Shown here: positions 45,499 to 54,517 of the stretch, piece after piece
How positions within the stretch are numbered: the first letter of the stretch is position 1
How the letters are laid out: every line of letters begins with the position of its first letter
Assembly (NCBI GenBank): GCA_945952045.1
Contig: CAMFHE010000009.1
Coordinates: 62,001 to 126,000, forward strand
Length of the DNA: 64,000 bases
DNA from: an uncultured Rhizobium sp.
GTDB taxonomy: Bacteria; Pseudomonadota; Alphaproteobacteria; Rhizobiales; Rhizobiaceae
Direction: 5' to 3'
Notes under the pieces: generated by a model
The model's input: only the letters and a program-made list of their open reading frames with translations
Told to the model about the DNA's origin: nothing
Databases searched by the model: none
Position numbers and translations under genes: made by a program

Positions 45499-45921
45499 TT
45501 CAACTTTCCACGCAGAGTAGCCGTATCGTTTCAACTCAGGTTTGAACAATACAGCCTGCGGCACGTCGGAGACAAACCCGCTTGCCTTCAATGGTTAATT
45601 TTGATGTGGCGCGTCATGAATGCGATTAACGCCTGACGAAAATGCAATCGATTCGGGCCACCGTGCGTCATAACAGCACAGAAAATTGCACGGAAGCGGG
45701 CCGAAGCATGGGCGTTCGCCGCCGGTTTGCGTCATTCTACCATTGAAAAATTCGCTGCGCGAGCGGCAGTTTAGGAAGTCTTTACCATGCACTTCCCGGT
45801 GACGGCGTGCGTGTTCTTCACGCTGGTCGGAACCGCAATGCGAGAATGTCGCAGACAGGCTTCAATTCCTTTTGGACTGGCCCTAGAATTCCGCCAACAT
45901 CTTAAATGGGGTTTGAGAAGC
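45499..45921. other. 423-bp intergenic region between WecG-like and GcvT-type genes
   Basis: The two genes are divergent, so promoters for both should be here. The stretch is less GC-rich than its surroundings around 45590-45790. I see no convincing ORF, tRNA, riboswitch or long repeat. A GTG/ATG-rich frame at 45787-45921 continues into the GcvT-type protein but lacks family similarity and is treated as leader. Confidence 0.5.
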
Positions 45922-48483
45922 ATGGCAGAGTTTCCGCAAAAGGCGAAAGTCGTCATCATCGGCGCGGGCGGCATCGTCGGCGCTTCTATCGCACATCACC
46001 TGATCGAGCGTGGATGGGACGATATCGTCGCCATCGACAAGTCCGGCATACCGACCGATATCGGCTCGACGGCGCACGCCTCCGACTTCTGCTACACCAC
46101 CAGCCACGATTACCTGTCGGTCTGGACCACGCAGTATTCCATCGATTTCTACGAGAAGATGGGCCACTACGCCCGCATCGGCGGTCTGGAAGTGGTGCGC
46201 ACAGGCGACGACACCTGGATGGAAGAGATCAAGCGCAAGCTGTCCTCCGCCAAGGCCTTCGGCACCCGCGCACATTACGTCTCGCCGGCCGAGATCAAGA
46301 AGATGTTCCCGCTGATCGAGGAAGATCAGGTGATGGGCGGCATGTTCGACCCCGATGCCGGCCTCGTCATCCCGCGCTCGCAGACAGTCTCCGGAAAGCT
46401 GATCGACGCCGCCGAAAAGACCGGCAAGCTGCAAGCCTTCGCCAATACGCCCGCCCAGTCGCTGATCGTCGAGAACGGCCGCATCAAGGGTGTCGTCACC
46501 CATCGCGGCACGATCATGGCCGACCACGTCGTCGTCTGCGCCGGCCTCTGGGGCCGCCTGATCGCCGAAATGGTCGGCGAAGACCTGCCGGTCATGCCGG
46601 TCGACCACCCGCTGACCTTCTTCGGTCCGTACAACGAGTTCGAAGGCACCGGCAAGGAAATCGGCTATCCGCTGCTGCGCGACCAGGGCAACTCCGCCTA
46701 TATGCGCGACACCGGCGACCCGAAGACCACCGAGGGCGGCCAGATCGAATGGGGGTATTACGAGACGGACAATCCGCGCCTCTGCCATCCGCGCGACCTG
46801 CTGGAAAAGCATGAGGCCCGCCTGTCGCCCTCGCAGCGCGATCTGGAGATGGAACAGATCCTCGCGCCGCTCGAACGCGCCATGGAACTGACGCCGATCC
46901 TCGGCGAACTCGGCTACAACGAAGGCCATTCCTTCAACGGCTTGCTGCAGGTCTCGGCCGGCGGCGGCGCTTCCTGCGGCGAGAGCCAGAAGGTGCGTGG
47001 CCTTTGGTATTGCGTCGCCATCTGGGTCAAGGACGGCCCCGGCTACGGCAAGCTGATCGCCGACTGGATGACCGACGGCCGCACGGAGATCGACCATGCC
47101 TCGATCGACTATGCACGCTTCTATCCGCACCAGCTGACGGAAGAATTCATCGAAAACCGCTGCCGCGAAGCCGCCCAGAAGATCTACTTCCCGGCGATCC
47201 ATCCGCGCGAACCCTATGCCACCAGCCGCAATGTCAAGCGCTCGCCCTTCAACGCGCGCGAGAAGGAGCTCGGCGGCTACTTCATGGAACTCGGCGGCTG
47301 GGAACGCGCCCATGGCTACGCCGCCAACGAGCATCTGCTGGAAAAATACGGCGACCGCGTACCGGTGCGTGAAAACGAATGGGACAACCGCCATTTCTGG
47401 CGCGTCTCCAATGCCGAACATCTGGCGATGAGCGAGGATTGCGGCATCGTCAACCTCTCGCATTTCCACATGGTCGACATCGAAGGCCCCGATCATGTCG
47501 AGCTGCTGGAATGGCTCTGCGCCGCCAAGATCGGCGGTGACGCCAATATCGGCAAGGGCATCTACACCCACTTCCTCGACGACGAGGGCATGGTGCGCGC
47601 CGACTTCACCGTCTTCCGCATGGCCGACCGTTGCCGCCTGGTCAACGGCGCCGATGCCGGCCCGCGCGACTTCCACTACATGAAGCGCGTCGCCGAGGAT
47701 CGCGGCCTCGACGTCACCATTACCGACGTCTCGGAAAACTTCATCACCATCGGCATCTGGGGCCCGAACGCCCGCGAGACGCTGAAGAAGGTGGTTGCCG
47801 ACCCGGCCGGCCTCGATATCGAAAACTTCGCCTTCGCAGCGATCAAGCAGATCGAGATCGCCGGCAAGCCGGTCGCCGCCTTCCGCATTTCCTATGTCGG
47901 CGAGCAGGGCTGGGAACTGCACATGAAATACGAGGACGGCCTTGCCGTCTGGGATGCGCTGCGCTCCACCGGCGTCATGGCCTTCGGCGTCGAGACCTAT
48001 GCGAACTCGCGCCGCATGGAAAAGAGCCTGCGCCTGCAGAACGCCGATCTTCTGACCCAGTACAACCTGATCGAGGCCGATCTTGCCCGTCCGAAGGTCA
48101 AGGACGCCGATTTCCGCGGCAAGGCCAAGCATCTGGAATACAAGGCCCGCGACCATCAGCCGGCCATGCTCTGCACGCTGGTCATGACCGAAAACACCGA
48201 TGCCAAGGGCGTGAAGCGGTATCCGGTCGGCTCGCTGCCGGTCATCGATCCGGAAACCGGCGCGGTGCTGGTCGACGAACTCGGCCGCCGCTCCTACACG
48301 ACCTCGATCGCCTTCGGCCCGACCATCGGCAAGAACATCGCGCTCGCCTACCTGCCCTGGTCGCATTGCCAGGTCGGCCGCAAGCTTGAGGTCGAATATT
48401 TCGCCGAGACCTATCCGGTCGAGGTGGTCTCCATCGGCTACAAGCCGCTCTACGACCCGGAAAACCTCAAGCCCCGCACCTGA
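45922..48483 (+). CDS. FAD-dependent dimethylglycine/sarcosine dehydrogenase-like protein with GcvT domain
   Basis: 853-residue cytoplasmic two-part enzyme. The N-terminal DAO-type FAD domain begins with the dinucleotide motif VVIIGAGGIVGASIAHHL (GAGGIVG 14-20). The C-terminal half is an aminomethyltransferase (GcvT/T-protein) fold with TVFRMADRCRLV, ITIGIWGPNARETL, YVGEQGWELHM and RRMEKSLRL blocks. Such enzymes oxidatively demethylate methylated glycines or related methylamines and pass the C1 unit to tetrahydrofolate. The substrate is not determined. ATG 45922 follows a GAGAAG site and starts right at the FAD domain. It stands alone and ends at a clear intrinsic terminator. Confidence 0.88.
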   Translation: MAEFPQKAKVVIIGAGGIVGASIAHHLIERGWDDIVAIDKSGIPTDIGSTAHASDFCYTTSHDYLSVWTTQYSIDFYEKMGHYARIGGLEVVRTGDDTWMEEIKRKLSSAKAFGTRAHYVSPAEIKKMFPLIEEDQVMGGMFDPDAGLVIPRSQTVSGKLIDAAEKTGKLQAFANTPAQSLIVENGRIKGVVTHRGTIMADHVVVCAGLWGRLIAEMVGEDLPVMPVDHPLTFFGPYNEFEGTGKEIGYPLLRDQGNSAYMRDTGDPKTTEGGQIEWGYYETDNPRLCHPRDLLEKHEARLSPSQRDLEMEQILAPLERAMELTPILGELGYNEGHSFNGLLQVSAGGGASCGESQKVRGLWYCVAIWVKDGPGYGKLIADWMTDGRTEIDHASIDYARFYPHQLTEEFIENRCREAAQKIYFPAIHPREPYATSRNVKRSPFNAREKELGGYFMELGGWERAHGYAANEHLLEKYGDRVPVRENEWDNRHFWRVSNAEHLAMSEDCGIVNLSHFHMVDIEGPDHVELLEWLCAAKIGGDANIGKGIYTHFLDDEGMVRADFTVFRMADRCRLVNGADAGPRDFHYMKRVAEDRGLDVTITDVSENFITIGIWGPNARETLKKVVADPAGLDIENFAFAAIKQIEIAGKPVAAFRISYVGEQGWELHMKYEDGLAVWDALRSTGVMAFGVETYANSRRMEKSLRLQNADLLTQYNLIEADLARPKVKDADFRGKAKHLEYKARDHQPAMLCTLVMTENTDAKGVKRYPVGSLPVIDPETGAVLVDELGRRSYTTSIAFGPTIGKNIALAYLPWSHCQVGRKLEVEYFAETYPVEVVSIGYKPLYDPENLKPRT

Positions 48484-48510
48484 TCGGGCCGGGCTATCGA
48501 ACATCCAGAA

Positions 48511-48538
48511 GCGTCCGCCGCAAGGCGGGCGCTTTTTT
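48511..48538 (+). terminator. Rho-independent terminator after the GcvT-type dehydrogenase
   Basis: A 9-bp G/C-rich stem (GCGTCCGCC with GGCGGGCGC, one G-U pair) closed by a GCAA tetraloop and followed by six Ts, 27 bp after the stop codon. This is the clearest intrinsic terminator in the window. It also separates this gene from the convergent GGDEF-EAL gene. Confidence 0.93.
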
Positions 48539-48553
48539 CATGGGACATGTGGC

Positions 48554-50554
48554 TCAACCGCGACCGATGCGCGACAGCGGCGGCAGGAAGGCGCCGGCGC
48601 CAGTGGACGACTCCGGGGCGGTTGCCTCGCCAGGCGCAGGCAGGTCACGGAGCGGCATGGGGCGGCCGAAGAGATAGCCCTGCATCTGGTCGCAGCCGAG
48701 CCGTTTCAGGCATTCGAACTGTTCCTCGGTCTCGATGCCCTCGGCCGTCGTCGCCATGCCGAGGCTGCGGGCGACGCCGATGACCAGCTCGACGATGGCA
48801 ATCGCATCCGATCCCGTGGTGACGTCGCGGATGAAGGAGCGGTCGATCTTGATCTTGTCGAAGGGAAAGCCGCGCAGGCTGCCGAGCGAGGAATAGCCGG
48901 TGCCGAAATCGTCCATGGCGATCTGGATGCCGAGCGCCTTGAGGCTTCGAAGCGTCTGCAGCGTGTCCTCGTTGCGGTCGAGCAGCACGGATTCGGTGAT
49001 TTCCAGCTCCAGTCGGCCGGGATCGAGCCGCGTATGCGCCAAGGCCGACATCACCGTCTGCACCAGCGCCTTGCTGCGGAACTGCACCGGCGAAAGGTTG
49101 ACGGCGACCTTCAGCGGCGCCGGCCAGCGGGCGGCATCGGCGCAGGCCGTTCGCAACACCCACTCGCCCAACTCCTGGATGATACCCGTCTCTTCGGCAA
49201 TCGGAATGAAATCGGATGGCGGCACCTGCCCGCGCAGCGGATGGTTCCAGCGCATCAGCGCCTCATAACCGCAGACCGCGCGGCTATGCGCATCGACAAC
49301 CGGCTGGTAGAAGACGTCCATCTCGCCGTTGGCAAGCGCCTTCTGGAGGTCCGCTTCGAAAGAGGTACGGTCGTGAATGCGCGTATGCAATTCGGGCCGA
49401 AACACGCAGACGCGGCCACGGCCCAGCCGCTTGGCCTCGTAGAGCGCCAGATCCGCATGCTTGAGCAGTTCCTCCGGACCGAAACCGGGCTGCGACAGCG
49501 CCAGGCCGATGCTGGTGGCGATCGATAGCTCGCGCTCTGCCAACAGATAAGGCAGACCGATCTCGGCAATGACCTCTTCGGCAAACCCGCACGCTTCGCC
49601 TTCCGACGGCGCGGCGCTAAGGATGATGAATTCGTCGCCACCCAGCCGACAGACGAGGTCATCAGGACCGGCAAGCCGCGACAATCGTTCCGCGACCTCG
49701 CGCAGCAACGCATCTCCCGTGGCATGGCCAAGCGTGTCGTTGACATTCTTGAAGCCATCGAGGTCGAGCAGCAGGATGGCGACATAGGGACCTGCCGCCC
49801 GCGCAACGGCAATCCGCGCCTCAAGTTCCTTGCGAAACAAGGTCCGGTTGGGCAGCCCGGTCAGCGCGTCATGATGGGCGGCATGTGCAAGCCTGCCGTT
49901 CTGATGTTGCAATTCGTCCGATGCGACGCGCAGATCGGCGGCCAGAAGCTGCATGCCGCCATGAGCCCGGTTGAGCAGGCGATTGTGATAGAGCAGCATG
50001 ATGACCAGGCCGATGCCGCAGACGATCAACCCGGCGGCAAGCGCGATGTAAATCCGGTGCAGGCGCGTCAGCGCCTCGTATTGGTTGTCGATGCGCGCGG
50101 CGTCATACTCGGCGGCATAGGCTGCCATCGCCGTCATCGCGCCGTCGAGATCGGCCATTTCAGCCAGCATGGCGCGGATGTCGAACGCTTCGCGGCCGTA
50201 GATCCCGGCCTCAAGCTTTTTCAGAACTGCCGTGAGACGCTCGATCGTTTCAAGCTGGCGCGGATTGGTATCGATCACGTCCCGCAAGCTGCCATGTTGC
50301 AGGACATCGACGCGGCCGAGCATGATATCGAGGCGCAACCTTACATCGTCGAGACTGGCGCCGGGAACGCCAAGCCCATAGGCGGCCAGACGATGCTCGA
50401 GCCGCATATATTCCGAGACCGACTGCCCGACCGCAAAGGAATCGTTGTGATGCGCAATGCTTTTGAGCATCACCTGTCGCTCGGCGATCACATAGGCCAT
50501 ATAGCCGGTGGCGACCACGAAACATCCGATAATGAGGGCGAGGAGTTTTTTCAA
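48554..50554 (-). CDS. Membrane GGDEF-EAL protein (cyclic-di-GMP synthase/phosphodiesterase)
   Basis: 666-residue inner-membrane signalling protein. Helix 1 (LLALIIGCFVVATGYMAYVI) and helix 2 (YIALAAGLIVCGIGLVIMLL) bracket a periplasmic sensor region of about 140 residues. The GGDEF domain has an intact RLGGDEF active site and LDLDGFKNVNDTLGH substrate region. The EAL domain has YEALMRWNHP, NLSPVQF, LELEITESVL, DDFGTGYSSL and AEGIETEEQ, all the catalytic blocks, so both activities may be retained. It starts 8 bp after the small molybdopterin-fold gene, and the two form an operon. It probably adjusts cyclic-di-GMP in response to a periplasmic cue. Confidence 0.93.
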   Translation of the reverse strand: MKKLLALIIGCFVVATGYMAYVIAERQVMLKSIAHHNDSFAVGQSVSEYMRLEHRLAAYGLGVPGASLDDVRLRLDIMLGRVDVLQHGSLRDVIDTNPRQLETIERLTAVLKKLEAGIYGREAFDIRAMLAEMADLDGAMTAMAAYAAEYDAARIDNQYEALTRLHRIYIALAAGLIVCGIGLVIMLLYHNRLLNRAHGGMQLLAADLRVASDELQHQNGRLAHAAHHDALTGLPNRTLFRKELEARIAVARAAGPYVAILLLDLDGFKNVNDTLGHATGDALLREVAERLSRLAGPDDLVCRLGGDEFIILSAAPSEGEACGFAEEVIAEIGLPYLLAERELSIATSIGLALSQPGFGPEELLKHADLALYEAKRLGRGRVCVFRPELHTRIHDRTSFEADLQKALANGEMDVFYQPVVDAHSRAVCGYEALMRWNHPLRGQVPPSDFIPIAEETGIIQELGEWVLRTACADAARWPAPLKVAVNLSPVQFRSKALVQTVMSALAHTRLDPGRLELEITESVLLDRNEDTLQTLRSLKALGIQIAMDDFGTGYSSLGSLRGFPFDKIKIDRSFIRDVTTGSDAIAIVELVIGVARSLGMATTAEGIETEEQFECLKRLGCDQMQGYLFGRPMPLRDLPAPGEATAPESSTGAGAFLPPLSRIGRG

Positions 50555-50562
50555 CGACCCAC

Positions 50563-51072
50563 CTACTGCACGACAAGCTTGCGCAATTGCCAGACTGCGC
50601 GGCGGTAATAGACCTCGCCCTGCAATTGGGGATTGGCGTCGAAGGGATAGATGATGAACAACGGCCCCTTCTCGCGTACCGACATGTAGGCGCCCGCCCG
50701 CTTCAACGCGAGCACGACGCCGAAACGTTCGAAATCCTCGATCGGGATGTGAACGACGTAATCGTTGAGGGCCGTCGCCTGCACTGTCTTTCCATGGGCG
50801 CCGGCAAGTTTCATCAGATCGGCCAGCGGCACGCCCTCGAAACGTTCGGCGCCGTCATACCAGGGCGTATGGGTAGTGACCGTTTCCTGCCGCATGGCTT
50901 CGAGCATGGCGAGGTCGAAATCGGCCACGCCGTCGCCATTCGTATTTGAAATCGCGCCCGAAATCGTCAGCAGCGTCGGCCCGGACGGCGCAGGCAACTC
51001 TTCCGCCCACGCGCCGCGCGCAAACAGGAAAACGAGAAAAGAAAGGCAAGTGACGATGCGGCCGGTACTCAA
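50563..51072 (-). CDS. Small periplasmic molybdopterin-binding-fold protein, partner of GGDEF-EAL
   Basis: 169-residue exported protein resembling the oxidoreductase molybdopterin-binding domain. The start is a TTG at 51072 with AGGAG 7 nt upstream; it gives a signal peptide (CLSFLVFLFARGAWA before EEL). The mature part has LLTISGAISNTNGDG, TPWYDGAERFEGVPLADLM and LNDYVVHIPIEDF blocks. No Cys that could ligate molybdenum is seen in the mature part, so a redox role is doubtful and a ligand-sensing role is likely. It directly precedes the membrane GGDEF-EAL gene (8-bp gap), and similar small proteins are commonly found beside membrane GGDEF proteins. Confidence 0.78.
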   Translation of the reverse strand: MSTGRIVTCLSFLVFLFARGAWAEELPAPSGPTLLTISGAISNTNGDGVADFDLAMLEAMRQETVTTHTPWYDGAERFEGVPLADLMKLAGAHGKTVQATALNDYVVHIPIEDFERFGVVLALKRAGAYMSVREKGPLFIIYPFDANPQLQGEVYYRRAVWQLRKLVVQ

Positions 51073-51227
51073 GAGGTTCTCCTTTTGACCGCGCCACCGT
51101 GGACCAACTTCACTAAGCTTTCGCAAAGGCGGTCAATCGTTTTCTACCGAGCTCGCATCTTTTCCTTGTTTTTTGTTGACGCCTACCCATCCGCCCGGTT
51201 GTACGACCGGCTCGGAGCGGTCAGCGC

Positions 51228-53162
51228 TCAGAACTCTTCCCAACTGTCTTTCGCCGACACCGCGGCATTGCCGGCAAAGGCGGCGGCGACCTTGCGGCCC
51301 AGCGCCCGGACCGGCGAGGCGACGGGCGCTTCTGCGCCGGAGGCCAGCCGCGCCGAACGGGGGACGGTGGCGGAGACCGACAGCTTGAACTGGGCAAGCA
51401 GTTGATTGAGCGAGGCGACTTCCCGCGCCAGACCGTGGCTTGCCGCCGTCGATTCCTCGACCATGGCCGCATTGCGCTGCGTGTCCTGATCCATCTGGTT
51501 GACGGACGTGTTGATCTGCTGCAGGCCGGAGGATTGCTCCTGCGCCGCCTCCACGATCGCAGCGATATTGCGGTCGATCTCATGAACTTCGAAGACGATC
51601 GTCTCCAGCGCCTTTCCGGTTTCCCCGACCAGCGCCACGCCTTGCTGGACCTGCTCGTTGGAGGTGGTGATCAGCGCCTTGATCTCCTTCGCCGCCTTGG
51701 CCGACCGCTGGGCGAGTTCGCGCACTTCCTGTGCAACGACCGCGAACCCCTTGCCGGCTTCCCCGGCGCGCGCTGCCTCGACGCCGGCATTCAGCGCCAG
51801 GAGATTGGTCTGGAAAGCGATCTCGTCGATGACGCCGATGATGCTGGCGATTTCCCCTGAAGATTTTTCGATGCGCTCCATAGCGCCAATGGCGCGGCGA
51901 ACCACCGCGCCGGATTGCTCGGCATCCAGCCGGGCGCGATTGGCGAGCTGGCCTGCCTCCTGCGCACGCGCCGTCGAATCCTTGACCGTGGTGGTGATCT
52001 GTTCCAGGGCGGCGGCGGTTTCCTCGACGGAGGCGGCCTGCTGCTCCGTGCGCTTGGCGAGGTCGTCTGCGGCGGCGCGGATTTCCTTGGCGCCGGCATC
52101 GATGCCGCGCGCATTCTCAGAAACGCTGGCAAGCGCCTCCTGCAGCTTGCCGGCAGATGCATTGAAGTCCTTGCGCACCGCATCGAGCGTCTCGGTGAAG
52201 GGCATGTCGATGCGATAGGAGACGTCGCCTTCCGAAAGACGGGCAAGCGCGGTGGCGAGATTGTCGACGGCAAATCGAACATCGGCCGCTTCGCGCATGC
52301 GCTGTTCCTCCCGCGCCAGGCGCTCCTTTTCGGAAAGGCTGCGATTGGCGTCTGCTTCCTGTTCCAGACGAAGGCGCTCGCGCGCATTCTGCAGGAACAC
52401 TTCGACCGCCTTGGCCATCTGGCCGACTTCGTCACCGCGCGTCATGCCGGGAATGGCATCCTGCACATCGCCTCCGGCCAGCCGGCGCATACGCTCCTGC
52501 AAGCTGCCCAGCGGGCCGGTAATGCCACGGGCGGCGACCAGCAGACCGGCCGCGAAAGACGCAGCCACAGCGGCGGCGATGACCGCGAGCGAATAGACGA
52601 TGGTCGAGCGGTTTCCTTGCGAAATCTCCGTGGCGCGCTTTTCCAGTTCGACACGCAGTTCGTCGGTATAGGCGCGCAGCCGCTTGCCGAAATCCGCCGC
52701 CCGCGCATCGAGGGCGACGACCCTTTCGCGGAAAGTCTGCGCCTCGCCCTTCATATTGCTGTCGACCAGCACCATGAGATCGGCCTCGATGCCGCGCATT
52801 TCGGCGACATAGGCATCGATTTCGTCCGCCCGTTCCGGAATAAGCTGCCGCGCCTCGTTCATGCGGTCATACATGCTTTTCGAATTGGCCTTCAGATTTT
52901 CGAGCGCCGAGGCGACCTGCGGCGATTTCGCATCGTGCACGCCGGTCAGATAGGCATTGTAGAACAGGCTGACGAAATTGCGGTCGGCGCGGGCGATCTG
53001 GCGCAGCGCAGCCGCATCCTCTGTGACGAATTCGTGATAGACCGTATCGCTCTTCTGAAACTCCCGGCTCATATAGGCGGCGCCGCCCAGCGCCACGACC
53101 GATACGGCGGCCAGGACCGAGAGAATTTTGACCTTGATCTTTGCATTTGCCAGAAACGACAT
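51228..53162 (-). CDS. Methyl-accepting chemotaxis protein with C-terminal CheR-type pentapeptide
   Basis: 644-residue chemoreceptor. The first helix (about 10-30) and second helix (about 188-210) enclose a periplasmic four-helix-type sensor, followed by a HAMP domain (about 211-262). The signalling hairpin tip reads DEIAFQTNLLALNAGVEAARAG, and flanking coiled coils carry Glu/Gln-rich methylation stretches. The last five residues are SWEEF, close to the NWETF tether for CheR/CheB. ATG 53162 with AGAGG about 7 nt upstream is the start; a TTG two codons earlier is dismissed. The gene stands apart from any che operon in the window. Ligand unknown. Confidence 0.94.
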   Translation of the reverse strand: MSFLANAKIKVKILSVLAAVSVVALGGAAYMSREFQKSDTVYHEFVTEDAAALRQIARADRNFVSLFYNAYLTGVHDAKSPQVASALENLKANSKSMYDRMNEARQLIPERADEIDAYVAEMRGIEADLMVLVDSNMKGEAQTFRERVVALDARAADFGKRLRAYTDELRVELEKRATEISQGNRSTIVYSLAVIAAAVAASFAAGLLVAARGITGPLGSLQERMRRLAGGDVQDAIPGMTRGDEVGQMAKAVEVFLQNARERLRLEQEADANRSLSEKERLAREEQRMREAADVRFAVDNLATALARLSEGDVSYRIDMPFTETLDAVRKDFNASAGKLQEALASVSENARGIDAGAKEIRAAADDLAKRTEQQAASVEETAAALEQITTTVKDSTARAQEAGQLANRARLDAEQSGAVVRRAIGAMERIEKSSGEIASIIGVIDEIAFQTNLLALNAGVEAARAGEAGKGFAVVAQEVRELAQRSAKAAKEIKALITTSNEQVQQGVALVGETGKALETIVFEVHEIDRNIAAIVEAAQEQSSGLQQINTSVNQMDQDTQRNAAMVEESTAASHGLAREVASLNQLLAQFKLSVSATVPRSARLASGAEAPVASPVRALGRKVAAAFAGNAAVSAKDSWEEF

Positions 53163-53658
53163 TGCCAACCTCTATATAGCCGAATGCGGCAGCGGTCCGC
53201 CCTGCAACCGACGCCGGGCCTCGCCGTGCGAAAACGCGCGGCGGTCGAAGCCAGGGAGGCATGGATGCGATATCCCGGAGTTTCGGGCAGGGGACCACAG
53301 ACCGATCCATCCGGCCTGCCGCGCTTGAAACGTGCCACTGCAATTCATTCGCGCGGCATAACGGAAGCGTCTTCTTCGAAAACCGTGAACCGGCCTTCAA
53401 TTTCCCGCTTTGGTTGATCTTCGCCGAGGAAAGTAAAAAAAGCGCTATTTTCGCCCGGATCGCAGCCCCTGATTGCAGGAAAAGCATGAGTTTTTTGGGA
53501 ATCGGACAAAAAATATCGAAGCCGGTCGAAAATTGCTGGCAATTTCAGGCGAAACAACCTGGAAAAACCCGGCCGGATGCCAGTACCCTTGTGCGCCGGC
53601 CCGGAAGAACAGGTTCGGGCCGACGCAATTTCGGATCGACTTCGACAGCGCCGGGCTG
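53163..53658. other. 496-bp intergenic region between nadC and the chemoreceptor
   Basis: Both flanking genes are on the minus strand, so this is the chemoreceptor promoter region. It is relatively AT-rich from 53390 to 53560. Two inverted repeats are present: AAATTGC-TG-GCAATTT (53530-53545) and CGGCCCG-N12-CGGGCCG (53597-53622). A GACAGC-N5-GCTGTC hairpin (53644-53660) touches the nadC stop but has no T-run. I see no credible coding sequence on either strand. Confidence 0.5.
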
Positions 53659-54516
53659 TCAGGCAGAGCCGATATAATCGAGCCCGATATCCAGCGTCGG
53701 CGCGCTGTGCGTGATCCAGCCGACCGAGAGAAGATCGACGCCGCTTGCCGCAATCGCTGCGGCGGTCGAAGGCGTGATGCCGCCGGAAGCCTCGGCAATC
53801 GCCCTGCCGTCGATGATGCCGACCGCTTCGCGCAGAAGGTCGGGCGTCATGTTGTCGAGCAGCACGGCATCGACGCCCTCCTCCATCACCTCGCGCAACT
53901 GGTCGAGCGTATCGACCTCGATCTCGATCTTGACGAGATGGCCGACATTGGCCTTGGCGCGGCGGATCGCCTCGCGGACACCGCCGGCAATGGCGACGTG
54001 ATTGTCCTTGATCAACACGGCATCATAGAGCGCGAAACGGTGGTTCATGCCGCCGCCGGCGCGCACCGCCTGCTTTTCAAGCGCCCGCAGGCCGGGCGTC
54101 GTTTTGCGGGTGCAGACGACCGCCGCCTTGGTGCCGGCAATGGCTGCGACGATGCCGGCGGTGACGCTGGCGATGCCGGAGAGATGGCCGAGGAAATTCA
54201 GCGCGGTGCGCTCGCCCGTCAGCATCAGCCGCGACGGCCCCTCGACGGTGAGGATGCGCTCGCCCGGCAACAGCCTTGCACCGTCGGCGACATGGCGGGT
54301 GACGATGAGCCCCGGATTGACCAGCCGGAAGGCCAGCTCGGCGGCATCGAGGCCGGCGACCACGCCCGGCTGGCGTGCCGCCGCCACCACCGTCGAGCGA
54401 TGCTCGGCCGGGATGACCGCATTCGAGGTGATATCGCCGGCAAGGCCGAGATCCTCGATCAGCGCGGCGCGCACGATGGGCTCGAGGATCACATGCGGCA
54501 GGGGAGCAGAAAACAT
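53659..54516 (-). CDS. nadC: Nicotinate-nucleotide pyrophosphorylase (quinolinate phosphoribosyltransferase)
   Basis: 285-residue cytoplasmic enzyme that converts quinolinate and PRPP to nicotinate mononucleotide in de novo NAD synthesis. Typical blocks are EDLGLAGDITSNAVIP, GERTALNFLGHLSGIAS, CTRKTTPGLRALEK, HRFALYDAVLIKDNHV, DAVLLDNMTP and ASGGITPST. Catalytic Arg and Lys positions in RKTTPGLR and IKDNH are intact. ATG 54516 lies 1 nt after the nadB stop with GGAG 9 nt upstream. It is the last gene of nadABC. Confidence 0.96.
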   Translation of the reverse strand: MFSAPLPHVILEPIVRAALIEDLGLAGDITSNAVIPAEHRSTVVAAARQPGVVAGLDAAELAFRLVNPGLIVTRHVADGARLLPGERILTVEGPSRLMLTGERTALNFLGHLSGIASVTAGIVAAIAGTKAAVVCTRKTTPGLRALEKQAVRAGGGMNHRFALYDAVLIKDNHVAIAGGVREAIRRAKANVGHLVKIEIEVDTLDQLREVMEEGVDAVLLDNMTPDLLREAVGIIDGRAIAEASGGITPSTAAAIAASGVDLLSVGWITHSAPTLDIGLDYIGSA

Positions 54517-54517
54517 C

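Noticed and set aside
45499..45921. Possible glycine-type riboswitch before the GcvT-domain gene
   Set aside because: I could not find the paired conserved core or a terminator or sequestering stem; the gene is also not a glycine cleavage operon.
45883..48504. Long minus-strand frame opposite the FAD/GcvT dehydrogenase
   Set aside because: The plus-strand protein matches a known two-domain family from end to end, and the antisense product has no motif.
53644..53660. GACAGC-N5-GCTGTC hairpin as nadC terminator
   Set aside because: It is short, touches the stop codon and is not followed by a T-run on the minus strand.
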